Origin: CAZEAN01 sp964510225
GTDB taxonomy: Bacteria; Planctomycetota; Planctomycetia; Isosphaerales; Isosphaeraceae
Direction: 5' to 3'
NCBI GenBank assembly: GCA_964510225.1
Contig: CAZEAN010000007.1
Coordinates: forward strand, 1 to 64,000
Length of the DNA: 64,000 nucleotides
The notes below the pieces were generated by a model. The model made no database searches. It was not told the DNA's origin and saw only the letters and a program-made list of their open reading frames with translations. Below, in pieces: positions 51,645-60,794 of the stretch (positions are counted from its first letter, which is position 1; the number at the start of each line of letters is the position of its first letter). The position numbers and the translations under genes are program-made.

Positions 51645-54600
51645 ATGAGAAAACGAACACTTCGGATTCGCCTTCTTTACACCAGTGTTCTCGTGGTCTC
51701 GCTCTTCGCCCCAAGAGTCGATGCTCAAGAGCTTGCAAAAGCCGGTATTGTTCCAATAGGTGTCTCGGGAGCGACACTCGATCGCTGGATTGCAGAAGGT
51801 GCCGATCTAGTGGGGGTGAAGCGAGCGGAACTCGAGCGTTGGCTTGAGAATCTGGAGAGTAATAGCACCCACCAGAAATCCTCGACAGAGTACAGAAGGC
51901 CACTCCGGATCCGACATGAGCTGTACTGGGACGAAGGGGAATTGCTCGGTAAGTCAGCAGTACAGGTGGCCACCAGTCCAGCAGCAACAACACTTGTCGA
52001 AATCGCTCCCTGGACTCCTCCAGTTGAATCTACCCTACCCGAAACGTGGCAGTTGTTGCATCGTGATATTGACGGTCGGGCATACATCGTTGAAACACCC
52101 GGACGCGAGCCTCGAGAACTACAGTCATCGACCGAAGAAATCATGATGGTGTGGCGGCTTCGGGCCCGCGATGGATCCCATGGTCGATCCTTCAGACTTG
52201 AGCTCCCCGAACTTCCTTCCACGGTAATCCAACTCAATCTTCCCGAGGGGTTGATACCTGAGCATCTCGTTGGTGGGGAGATTGTTCCTTCACAAGCGGA
52301 CGAGCAAGGCCGCCAGATCTGGGAATACTACGAGACCGGAGGTACGGTCACACTCGACCTCCGAGAGGAGACAGATAACAACAGCGTCGGTCTCCCTTGG
52401 ATCGAAGGGACCATGGAGATTCAGGTCGGTTCCAATCTTCGGTCACCGAGCCCGACTGTTTCAGGCAATCCCTTCGCGCTCTGGAGTGCAGCGATCACTG
52501 TCGATCCCGATCCCACTGGCGGGTTTCTCCGACGGTTAATGCTCAAGCTTCCGGACTCGATGATCGTCTCCGATGTAGGACCGAAGTCTGTTGTAAGGGA
52601 CTACCAGACCCTACCCGCTACCGACGGCATCGGGAACCATCTCGTCGTTCGGTTCGCCGATCCTCAAACGGGGCCATTTCAGCTGGAACTTGCTGGACTC
52701 GCCACAATTCCAAGACCCGAGCGTTGGATAATCCCGTCAATCGAGCCGGTCGATGCGATCTGGACCCGCGGAACCGTCCTAGTTCGGCTTGGTCCAAGCT
52801 GGTCTCTTACGGACTGTCAGACCCAGGGAGGAACCCGGATACCAGCGGAGACTCTACAGTATTCAAACTCGATTGGACCGAGTCCAGGACAGTCTACCGA
52901 TCTTGCCTTTGCAGCACATCAGCCCACTCCTGTCGCGATTCTCGGACTGCAACAGGCTGCCTCAACTCTCGAAGCCACGGTCCGAGGGACCCTGCTGGTG
53001 GGGACCGATCATCAAGACACCGCCTTGGTCGAGATTCTGCTTCTTGACCAGTCTAACGAACTCCCTCCAGTCCTGGAGGTCGAGATTGGACCAGAGTGGT
53101 GGCCTCAACTTGGTACAGTCAGACTATCGGGAGTTTCGCCCGTTCGCGCTGACGTCCAATCCGATCCCAACCGGCCTGAACGTTCTCGCCTCAGCGTGAC
53201 TCTCCCCAGCATCTCATCGACACTCGAATCGCCCGTCCGACTCACCTTCGAAGCAATCCCACGACAATCGAGTTCGCCGTCTCGAAGAGATGACGCTGTA
53301 TCGGAGCTTGACGTCATCCAACTTCCGCAAATCCGCCCTTTAAACACTCGGATAGTTGACGAAGAGTGGTCGGCTCGATCGCTCGGGAACGTCACGCTTG
53401 AGCCAGTCGAAGCGAGTGGCTTGGCTTGGTTAGACCCGAAGAACGCGTCGGCTTTTGACCTCAGTTCATTTCCTGAGACGAATCGAGGTCTCACGACGAG
53501 CCAGGTGTTATCCGGAGCGGAGAAAGCCCCACTACTTTCGTGGCGCTGGACGAGGGCGGATGCAACCGCTTCGGTGGTCCGACTTCGCGAGCAACAAGTG
53601 CCGAGGATTACGATCCAAAAGAAGGTAGTTCTAGCGCCTGGGAAAACCAGAGTCGATTGGACACTGACGGTTGATCCATCTGGCAATACCCTGAGAAGGC
53701 TTCCGATTCGTCTGACCCCTCCAGGACGCTACAACGATGAGATCGAGTGGTCATTGATCGAGGATGGCCGCACCATTCCAATCCCCGGGCTCGATTCGGA
53801 AGGATTATTGCTGCCGCAGGCGACCGCACAACGGTTCACTCTGCAGGGTCGGGTCGTGACAGAGTTGCCAGCTGACTTTCAGGTTCCGGCCCTGACGGTT
53901 AATGGCTACAGAATGAGTGGAGAAGTTGTCTTCTTGGCCGATGATGCTACGCGCGCAGAACTAACTATCGATTCCTCGTACCGTCGACGGTTCGTATCTC
54001 ATCCAAGAAGCGAACCGAACACGGTTGACACTGAACCGAGAAGACTACGGATCCTTGAGGCCTTGGTGTTCGAAGGAGAACCTGTTCCCGTCCAGGTCCG
54101 ATCCGAAGACCTGCGTCCAATCGAGATGTCGGGCGCGATCCTCCAAGCAGACCTCTTTAGTCTCGCTGCTCCCGAACGGTTTACTGTTCACCGCCTCAGT
54201 CTCGACGTTGTTCAAGGAACGCGGGACCATCTCGAGATTCGTTTGCCAAAATCCAGTGAACTGATTCAAGTCACCAACAACGGGGCTCGGGTTCATCCCG
54301 TACTCCAGAATGGCACCTTGCGGATCCCAATACTCGACCTTGCTCCGAGTGGAGCGGTGCTGGCGAGCGGCTTCGAGTCGCGACCCCGGATCGAGGTGAG
54401 CTATCGGACTCTGGCGACACCTCGCTTTCGCTCCATCGGTGCTGAACGTCCCACGTTCTCTATCCCATGCCTTTCGTTCTGTTGGCAGCTGGCGACTCCT
54501 GATGATTATCGTCTCGTTTCTCCTGGAGAAGGGCTCTCCCCAGCGGGCCGATTTCAAGGGGGCCAGGAGTGGTTTTTGCCCTCTTGGAGTGCAAGAACGA

Positions 54601-57600
54601 GACGGCAACCACTGGGTGATTCCGAAATCGACCGACTCTTTGAACCGTACCGCCCTTCAGAAGGTACAGAAACTTTAGGCACGTTACTCGCCCGATGGGA
54701 TGCGGGGAGACTCCCGATTTTGGTCGATTCATCGTCGATCGCCGAACTTGGTCTCGGAGCGACGAGCCCAATACCAGACTCCACCAGTCTCGAACCCATC
54801 GCTGGATCGACGCTCTTGCGTTCTCTCGGGCTTACACTTGTTCCCTTTGGACAGTCTCTGCTCCTCACCAAGGTTGCAGATTCAGAATCGCCGCGTTCCG
54901 GACTCGGTTTCGGAGCACTCACTAGCAGAGCGTCTCCACTTAACCAAGCAGTCCTTGACGCGGTCACGCAGGGATCAGATCGATGGAACCAGGTTCTGAC
55001 AGTTGAGCGTTGGCGATCGACTTGTTCATCAGATCCGACCATTGCGTATGAGCTTCCCAATAGTTCGTGGCATTTCCAACGATTTGTCGGTTCAGAATGG
55101 CCATCGGACGGTGCGTCGGTTCAAGTTCAGAGGCTTTGGCCTTGGTTCTGTGGTGGCACCGTCTGTGGTGTGCTTCTCCTCCTTGTTGCGGTGAGGAGAA
55201 GTCGTAGAGGATTCGGCTGGAGGAACTTTGGACTGACACTGGGGGCGTTGCTCACTGGTCTCTTCCTGTTGATGGGGAGTGATCCTCGCGCTGTTGTCTT
55301 CGGACTTGGCCCCGTTGCCGGTACCTCATTGGGCATGGCACTCCAATTCCTCCTGGTCTTCCGCAGTCGCTTTGCTGCACCAAGAGTGCGGGGGGGGCGT
55401 CGTGGGTGGCTCATGCAAGCTGGAGTCCGTAGCGCCCTCGTTTTACTATCGATTGGTACGATAGGTGGGGCTGCCTTCTCGGTTGCACCTGAAGTTTCCT
55501 CGACGATCCTGGCGTTCTACCCGTTGGACTCAACTGAGACTCAGTTTCCTCCGGGAACGCTCCTCATTCGGCGCGAGGTTTGGGAGAGGCTCCGAGCGAC
55601 CAGAACCGGAGCGGTCTTAACGCGTGAAGATCCTCCCCGGAATCTGACTAAAGTGGGTGCAGTTCGTGCTGTCCACTCCCTCTCTTGGGAAAATGCGGGG
55701 ACGCTTCTCCTTGAAAGTCAGTTGAGCCTGATTCGGACCAGCGATGATGCGGTTGACGAACCGGTCTGGTGGTCGATTCCAATTGATCGTCCGAGTCGTC
55801 TTGAAGTTATGATCGATGGCCAGATCGTGATGTCAAAGATCACAACCGACGGGGATTGGGCTCGGATCCCTGTACCTGGAGGCGAACACGAACGGGCTGT
55901 CCAGATCCGGCAGTGGGTCGACCCACTTCGGAGTGGGCCAGACGCCTTGATTTGGGCAATCCCAATCAATCCTGTCGCCAACTCGACGGTCGCCCTCCAA
56001 TCTGGTGGCGCAGAGTTGCTGGGTTATGCTGAGCCACGTGTGATGACCCAGTTCGGCGAATCGGTACTGCTCAACGGCAAGACGGGTCCCGTGAGCCCAG
56101 GGGCAGTATCTCGACTCGAAATCCAAGTACCGCTCTCGGCAGATCCCGCCACGGAGAAAACGCTCCCGACTTCCGACTCTTTGAGCCTAGAGGGGACACT
56201 CACTTGGAGCCCGCTTCCGGCCGCCGATCGATTGGAGGCAAACCTCCAGTATTCGGGGCCTAGTCCTCTAGCGCAGATTCGATTCGCGATCGATCCCGAG
56301 ACCTCCATTCGGGCAAGTGCGTTGCCGGACAACACCACAGCGCAGATCAACCAATTTGATCAAGGTGAAGCAACGAGCATCGAAGTCCGGTTCGAGCCAC
56401 CCATACCCCGCGGTGGTCAATTCGAGCTGAGTCTCTGGCGACCACGTAATACACCTAAGACCTCCAGTTCGAACCCTCGGACTCCACCACGCCTTGAGCC
56501 ACTTAACATTCCCGAATATACAGGAACGCTCAAGCTATCTATCCCCAACTCGTTAGAGGGAACACTCGAGAGTGACCAAGGGGTGATTCGACTGCAGCGG
56601 CTTGAAGACAAAGCGCATCTTGATCGGATGCCGGGGTGCTACGACACAAAGCCGATTGCTTTCGAGGAAGTCGTTGATTTTAGATTGAGCCTTCGACCGT
56701 TATCGGACCGACTTCAGGTGACTCCTGAACTTGAGATGACCTTGGAGCCGGGACGCTGGATCTGGGAATTGTCTGCCAGAGTGGACAATCTTGAAGGCCG
56801 ACCAATCCGTGAACTTCTGGTCGATCTCCCTGAAGGGCTTACGCTCCTTGAAGCCAATGGACGCAATAGCGCTGGTGATTCCAGTTTGACCTTTCAATCC
56901 ATAAACAGAGGAGGACAACGGTTGACCCTCCGCTTTGATGGACCGGAATCAGGAACACAATGGGTCGAGCTGAGCGGTTGGTTACCGATCGAGACTGATC
57001 CGATGATTGCAGGTCAGTCAACTTGGTCGAGTTACCTCCCCTGGCCAGGCTGGACTCGGACCACAGAAGTTTCAGGGACCGTCCGAATAACAGCGCCTCC
57101 TACAGCCGAGATTGAATATGAATCCCGCGACGGGACTCAAGCAACACTTCGGGCTGATCCGACGAGTGCGGAACTCCGTGAGTTAGGGTTGATTCCAGTT
57201 GAGCAACCAGGGCGTCTTGGGATTACTCTTACCCCGGAAGTCCGTGTCAAGATCTGGAGCCGCCTAGAGATCGATGGCACCGTGGCAAACTGGGAAGCAA
57301 TCGTGCGCTATGATGTCTCAAGTGGGCCACTGGAACGGATCAAACTCGCGCTTGACCCCGACTGGGCCTCGCGGGCCCAATTTGAGATCAACGGCCTAGA
57401 GTCGGTATTAAGCCATCAAACCGATGATCGTGTAGAACTTCGCCCTGATCGACCGATCTGGGGAGGCGCAGAACTCAGGATTCGCGCCTCGCGTCCCCTT
57501 GCGTCTAGCCAACGATCGTTCGAGTTTCCGACCCTTGTTCCTTACGGTCCTGGACGCCTGGAGGGCTTGATCGTCTCCCTGGTTGACACCACTGGAGAGC

Positions 57601-58637
57601 TTGAAATCCCCGAATCAACTGGTTTAGAGCCTGCCACCGATGAATCAATAGGCGAGCTTGATGAAGTGATCTCCTTCGAGCAAGATGCAAACGAGAATCG
57701 ATGGGTTTATCGTGTTGTGGCACGTCGATCTGATGGTTGGTCCCTGATCGTACCCTCCAATGACTCGGTACAGCAGACTGAGACCGACTCTACAGTGATT
57801 GGACTCGGAGACTTGAGATGCCGGATCGGAACGGAAGGGACTCTTGTCTGCCATGGTCGGTTTGAGTTGGATTTGGATCATTCGCCGTTCTTGCGTCTTT
57901 ACCCTCCTGAAAGCGCTTCCCCCCTTGCGGCATCGGTGGATGGTCGGGAAGTCACTCCACAAATTGACAGGAAGGGCAACTGGGTGATTCCTCTCGGCCC
58001 GGGTCCGGTCCGACTAGTCGACCTCCTTTGGAACGATCCCGGAGTTCCTGAGACCCCAGAGTCGACAACATCGAGGAGGGAGTTTCAGCTTCCTCGACCA
58101 ATTGGCTCTGAAACATCGCTCTTACTCACGGTCCGCACTCCCAATCAAGACCATCTTGTGATCACTGGCGGCGATGCGAAGCGGGGGCTTGCGACGAACC
58201 TTGGTGAACAACGTGCGGAACGCCTCGCTGGATTAATCTTGAGCCGATTAACAGAAGACGATCGCTCCGAGGCGACCTTGGAACAGATCCGAGAGGATGT
58301 CCGCAGGCTTGCGATGAGAATCCGGACAGCAGACCGGTCAGCGCGTGGTGCGATGCTCCTCGGGTACGTTGACGGAGGTCGAAGTTCCCTCATTAGATCG
58401 GCAATACAACACCTAGAAGAACATCGGATCAAGGTAATCCAATCACTCCGAGCAGCCGGCCTTGATTCTCTTTCCGACGAACTGTCACGGGACCGTGATC
58501 TTAGCGCCGTGGTCATTCCTGAACCCATACTTGACCCGTTTCCGGTCCAAGACCTCGGTATCCCCCATTACTTCCAAGCAACACTCTCTCCTGAAGCTCC
58601 TCTTGCCATCATCTGGGAGCCTGAACAGGTCGATTAA
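51645..58637 (+). CDS. Giant two-part membrane protein, unknown function
   Basis: About 2330 residues. ATG at 51645 opens a clear signal peptide (MRKRTLRIRLLYTSVLVVSL, cleavage near VDAQ); TTG at 51591 is in frame but adds 18 residues of no signal character. Two long beta-rich ectodomains (about 40-1150 and 1300-2200) flank a cluster of membrane helices (about 1165-1285). The second half begins after the helices with LIRREVWERLRATRTG and repeats the strand-turn style of the first, ending in a helical tail. It may be a fusion of two units like its upstream neighbour. No domain was recognised. The 3' end overlaps the convergent glycosyltransferase gene by 29 bases. Confidence 0.65.
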   Translation: MRKRTLRIRLLYTSVLVVSLFAPRVDAQELAKAGIVPIGVSGATLDRWIAEGADLVGVKRAELERWLENLESNSTHQKSSTEYRRPLRIRHELYWDEGELLGKSAVQVATSPAATTLVEIAPWTPPVESTLPETWQLLHRDIDGRAYIVETPGREPRELQSSTEEIMMVWRLRARDGSHGRSFRLELPELPSTVIQLNLPEGLIPEHLVGGEIVPSQADEQGRQIWEYYETGGTVTLDLREETDNNSVGLPWIEGTMEIQVGSNLRSPSPTVSGNPFALWSAAITVDPDPTGGFLRRLMLKLPDSMIVSDVGPKSVVRDYQTLPATDGIGNHLVVRFADPQTGPFQLELAGLATIPRPERWIIPSIEPVDAIWTRGTVLVRLGPSWSLTDCQTQGGTRIPAETLQYSNSIGPSPGQSTDLAFAAHQPTPVAILGLQQAASTLEATVRGTLLVGTDHQDTALVEILLLDQSNELPPVLEVEIGPEWWPQLGTVRLSGVSPVRADVQSDPNRPERSRLSVTLPSISSTLESPVRLTFEAIPRQSSSPSRRDDAVSELDVIQLPQIRPLNTRIVDEEWSARSLGNVTLEPVEASGLAWLDPKNASAFDLSSFPETNRGLTTSQVLSGAEKAPLLSWRWTRADATASVVRLREQQVPRITIQKKVVLAPGKTRVDWTLTVDPSGNTLRRLPIRLTPPGRYNDEIEWSLIEDGRTIPIPGLDSEGLLLPQATAQRFTLQGRVVTELPADFQVPALTVNGYRMSGEVVFLADDATRAELTIDSSYRRRFVSHPRSEPNTVDTEPRRLRILEALVFEGEPVPVQVRSEDLRPIEMSGAILQADLFSLAAPERFTVHRLSLDVVQGTRDHLEIRLPKSSELIQVTNNGARVHPVLQNGTLRIPILDLAPSGAVLASGFESRPRIEVSYRTLATPRFRSIGAERPTFSIPCLSFCWQLATPDDYRLVSPGEGLSPAGRFQGGQEWFLPSWSARTRRQPLGDSEIDRLFEPYRPSEGTETLGTLLARWDAGRLPILVDSSSIAELGLGATSPIPDSTSLEPIAGSTLLRSLGLTLVPFGQSLLLTKVADSESPRSGLGFGALTSRASPLNQAVLDAVTQGSDRWNQVLTVERWRSTCSSDPTIAYELPNSSWHFQRFVGSEWPSDGASVQVQRLWPWFCGGTVCGVLLLLVAVRRSRRGFGWRNFGLTLGALLTGLFLLMGSDPRAVVFGLGPVAGTSLGMALQFLLVFRSRFAAPRVRGGRRGWLMQAGVRSALVLLSIGTIGGAAFSVAPEVSSTILAFYPLDSTETQFPPGTLLIRREVWERLRATRTGAVLTREDPPRNLTKVGAVRAVHSLSWENAGTLLLESQLSLIRTSDDAVDEPVWWSIPIDRPSRLEVMIDGQIVMSKITTDGDWARIPVPGGEHERAVQIRQWVDPLRSGPDALIWAIPINPVANSTVALQSGGAELLGYAEPRVMTQFGESVLLNGKTGPVSPGAVSRLEIQVPLSADPATEKTLPTSDSLSLEGTLTWSPLPAADRLEANLQYSGPSPLAQIRFAIDPETSIRASALPDNTTAQINQFDQGEATSIEVRFEPPIPRGGQFELSLWRPRNTPKTSSSNPRTPPRLEPLNIPEYTGTLKLSIPNSLEGTLESDQGVIRLQRLEDKAHLDRMPGCYDTKPIAFEEVVDFRLSLRPLSDRLQVTPELEMTLEPGRWIWELSARVDNLEGRPIRELLVDLPEGLTLLEANGRNSAGDSSLTFQSINRGGQRLTLRFDGPESGTQWVELSGWLPIETDPMIAGQSTWSSYLPWPGWTRTTEVSGTVRITAPPTAEIEYESRDGTQATLRADPTSAELRELGLIPVEQPGRLGITLTPEVRVKIWSRLEIDGTVANWEAIVRYDVSSGPLERIKLALDPDWASRAQFEINGLESVLSHQTDDRVELRPDRPIWGGAELRIRASRPLASSQRSFEFPTLVPYGPGRLEGLIVSLVDTTGELEIPESTGLEPATDESIGELDEVISFEQDANENRWVYRVVARRSDGWSLIVPSNDSVQQTETDSTVIGLGDLRCRIGTEGTLVCHGRFELDLDHSPFLRLYPPESASPLAASVDGREVTPQIDRKGNWVIPLGPGPVRLVDLLWNDPGVPETPESTTSRREFQLPRPIGSETSLLLTVRTPNQDHLVITGGDAKRGLATNLGEQRAERLAGLILSRLTEDDRSEATLEQIREDVRRLAMRIRTADRSARGAMLLGYVDGGRSSLIRSAIQHLEEHRIKVIQSLRAAGLDSLSDELSRDRDLSAVVIPEPILDPFPVQDLGIPHYFQATLSPEAPLAIIWEPEQVD

Positions 58638-60375
58638 GTCCAACAGCAGTTTGATCGGTTTGATAGATCGCGATACTAACGTCGTCTGTGTAGCAAGCAG
58701 GTTCAAGCCGATCGAGTAGTTGGAAGTAGCCAGCCGGTGACCAAGGTCCGTGTTGTAGGGAGGCGGAGACGGGGACGTAGGTGGTGTCTGCCTCGATTTC
58801 GGGGGGGATGTTGTCGGGGGGGCCGTGGGCATCGATGACGTAACATCGCCCCACCACACCATAGTAGCTTGGATCTGTATTGCCGAAGGTGTAGAAGGTG
58901 AGGTCGCGGTATTTCGGTGACTCCTGTTGTAGTCGTGCGAGCGATCGGGCACCTTGGCCCCAATCGAGGTTGGAGTCGGCTAAGATCAACCGTCCACCTT
59001 TGGTTCCACCAGCGAGTTGATTAAAGAAGCTCAAGTAGTGGGGATGTGTGGTTGCGACGGCAACGGTCATCATTGTGAGACCAAGAATCGTGATCCAGGT
59101 GGTGATACGAGACTTCGAAACGAGTCCCGAGATCCAGAGAATTGCAAAAGGGAAGGTCGGGAGGAGATAGCGGACGCCGTAGTTTCTCGAGGAGGCAAGC
59201 GCGGTGATTAAGATGAGGAATCCGATCGTCGTGACACAGATGATCCCTGGGATTGTAGGCTGTCGCCACTCACGTTGTCGGATGGCGTTCACGGTTCGAG
59301 TACCGAAGAACAAGAGCAAACCAAGCGGCACTTTGACGGCGAGTGCCACCAGGTAGTAGTACCACCAGCCTTGCATCCTCCGCTCTCCGAAGAGATAGCT
59401 GAGGCCCCCACTCCGCTGCATCCGGAGTTGGTTCCCGAACGCGACCCAGTCTTGTGGTAACGGTGTTTCGATGAGCGTGATCATGAGCTGATCCCAAGGC
59501 GCACCGAATCGATTGCTGAGAGTCGGGTGGACCTCGCCGACTCTCGGTGAAAAGGTGATCAATGCGCCACCTGTGATCACGAGGTCGGCTCCAAGCATCA
59601 AGACGCCATACCCGATCATCCCGAGGCCAATCCGAAGCAAGGCGCCGATCCATTGACTCAGGGATCGCTCTCTGCCATCGCGGTAGATCGACGTAACTAG
59701 CCAGGCGAGTCCGAGGACTATCGGCAGAATGACCGTGGTGAACTTGCACGAGAAAGTCACACCCGCAATCAAGCCCGAACCCAGAAACCAGCGTCTCCGT
59801 CCCGTCTCCAGAAATCGGCTGAAAAGGATCGTCGCGGCAAGCCAACCAAGGACCAGTGGTAATTCCATCGTGATCAAGCCCGCATGAGCTAGTAGATTGG
59901 GGCTCAATACGAAGAGTGTTGCCGCCACGAACCCCGCTTTGGGGCCATAAAGCGATCGGCCCCAGAAGGTCGTGAGGACCAAGGTGCAAATCCAAATCCA
60001 GAGTGCACCGATCCGGAGAATCGGAAGCAAGGTCGCTTGCTCCTCGATCGGCTGGTCAATCAATCCTCCAAAGCCAGAGCGATCCAAGAGCCAGAGTGTC
60101 GCCGCCTGCTGGAGTTTCCAGAAGGTCAAGGGTGACCCCATCCGGCTGATCGTCTCTTCCGAACCCGTTCGCCACCAAGTAGTCGCAACCTCAAGATAGG
60201 TGACTTCATCATAGGTAGCCGAACTCGCCCACGCGGCATGGATCAGGAGTCCGAGTCCGAGCATGCCGACCAAGAACGCGCCTACATCCCAGCTTGTGAG
60301 GCCGCCCTCTACAACAAGGCGTGGTTTCGTCGATAGGACTTTAGCTGGGTTCTCACTTCGACTGATCTCAGACAT
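58609..60375 (-). CDS. ArnT/PMT-type membrane glycosyltransferase (GT39-like)
   Basis: A 588-residue polytopic membrane protein with the GT-C signature DE motif in SATYDEVTYLEVATTWW (Asp56, Glu57). About eleven helices follow, including the LSPNLLAHAGLITME loop, and a C-terminal soluble segment with DSNLDWGQGARSLARLQQ and YYGVVGRCYVIDAHGPP. The family mannosylates proteins or adds sugars to lipids or glycans from polyprenyl-phosphate donors. I chose ATG at 60375, preceding the first plausible residues of the protein; an upstream ATG at 60447 adds a poorly conserved stretch. The last 29 bases are antisense to the end of the giant protein gene. Confidence 0.85.
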   Translation of the reverse strand: MSEISRSENPAKVLSTKPRLVVEGGLTSWDVGAFLVGMLGLGLLIHAAWASSATYDEVTYLEVATTWWRTGSEETISRMGSPLTFWKLQQAATLWLLDRSGFGGLIDQPIEEQATLLPILRIGALWIWICTLVLTTFWGRSLYGPKAGFVAATLFVLSPNLLAHAGLITMELPLVLGWLAATILFSRFLETGRRRWFLGSGLIAGVTFSCKFTTVILPIVLGLAWLVTSIYRDGRERSLSQWIGALLRIGLGMIGYGVLMLGADLVITGGALITFSPRVGEVHPTLSNRFGAPWDQLMITLIETPLPQDWVAFGNQLRMQRSGGLSYLFGERRMQGWWYYYLVALAVKVPLGLLLFFGTRTVNAIRQREWRQPTIPGIICVTTIGFLILITALASSRNYGVRYLLPTFPFAILWISGLVSKSRITTWITILGLTMMTVAVATTHPHYLSFFNQLAGGTKGGRLILADSNLDWGQGARSLARLQQESPKYRDLTFYTFGNTDPSYYGVVGRCYVIDAHGPPDNIPPEIEADTTYVPVSASLQHGPWSPAGYFQLLDRLEPACYTDDVSIAIYQTDQTAVGLNRPVQAPR

Positions 60376-60794
60376 CGGTCGATTCCATGACCCTGAGGCG
60401 GTGCAACGAGATCTAAACAAGAGACTCAATAAGCAGTTATTTAGCAAACTCTGAACGACGAGTGCAGGCCAACCTGGGGTCGGCCTTCGATTCCCAAGGT
60501 GTAAATTGTTAAACTCATGTCGAACGCAATTGCGATGGCTGAGGAATTAAGATTGCCGCACTCTGACGAGTCGCTTACATTGTGTGAACGAGTCGTGATG
60601 ACTCTGACGCGCGAACGAACAGACAAACCCGCCCGTAGTTAGCTAAGTTCGAGCAGCAAATTAGTTCAGCACCCGGAATTCGTTGAACTTGCTTCCATCC
60701 TTGGATCAAGATGCTGCTCGGCTCTCAATCGCCCTCCCGACTCGCCCTCCGAACGTCGTGCGAACACTGATAGGGATTGGCAGGTGACGTGATC
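60376..60794. other. Divergent intergenic region without recognisable genes
   Basis: A 419-base gap between the divergent glycosyltransferase and ResB genes. I see no gene I would support, no tRNA and no strong hairpin. A short direct repeat, ACGAGTCG, occurs twice near 60568-60595. It presumably contains promoters for both genes, but none could be placed with confidence. Confidence 0.4.

Noticed and set aside
60441..60626. Short open frame of 61 codons on the minus strand in the intergenic region before ResB
   Set aside because: It has no ribosome site, no family resemblance and an ordinary random composition.
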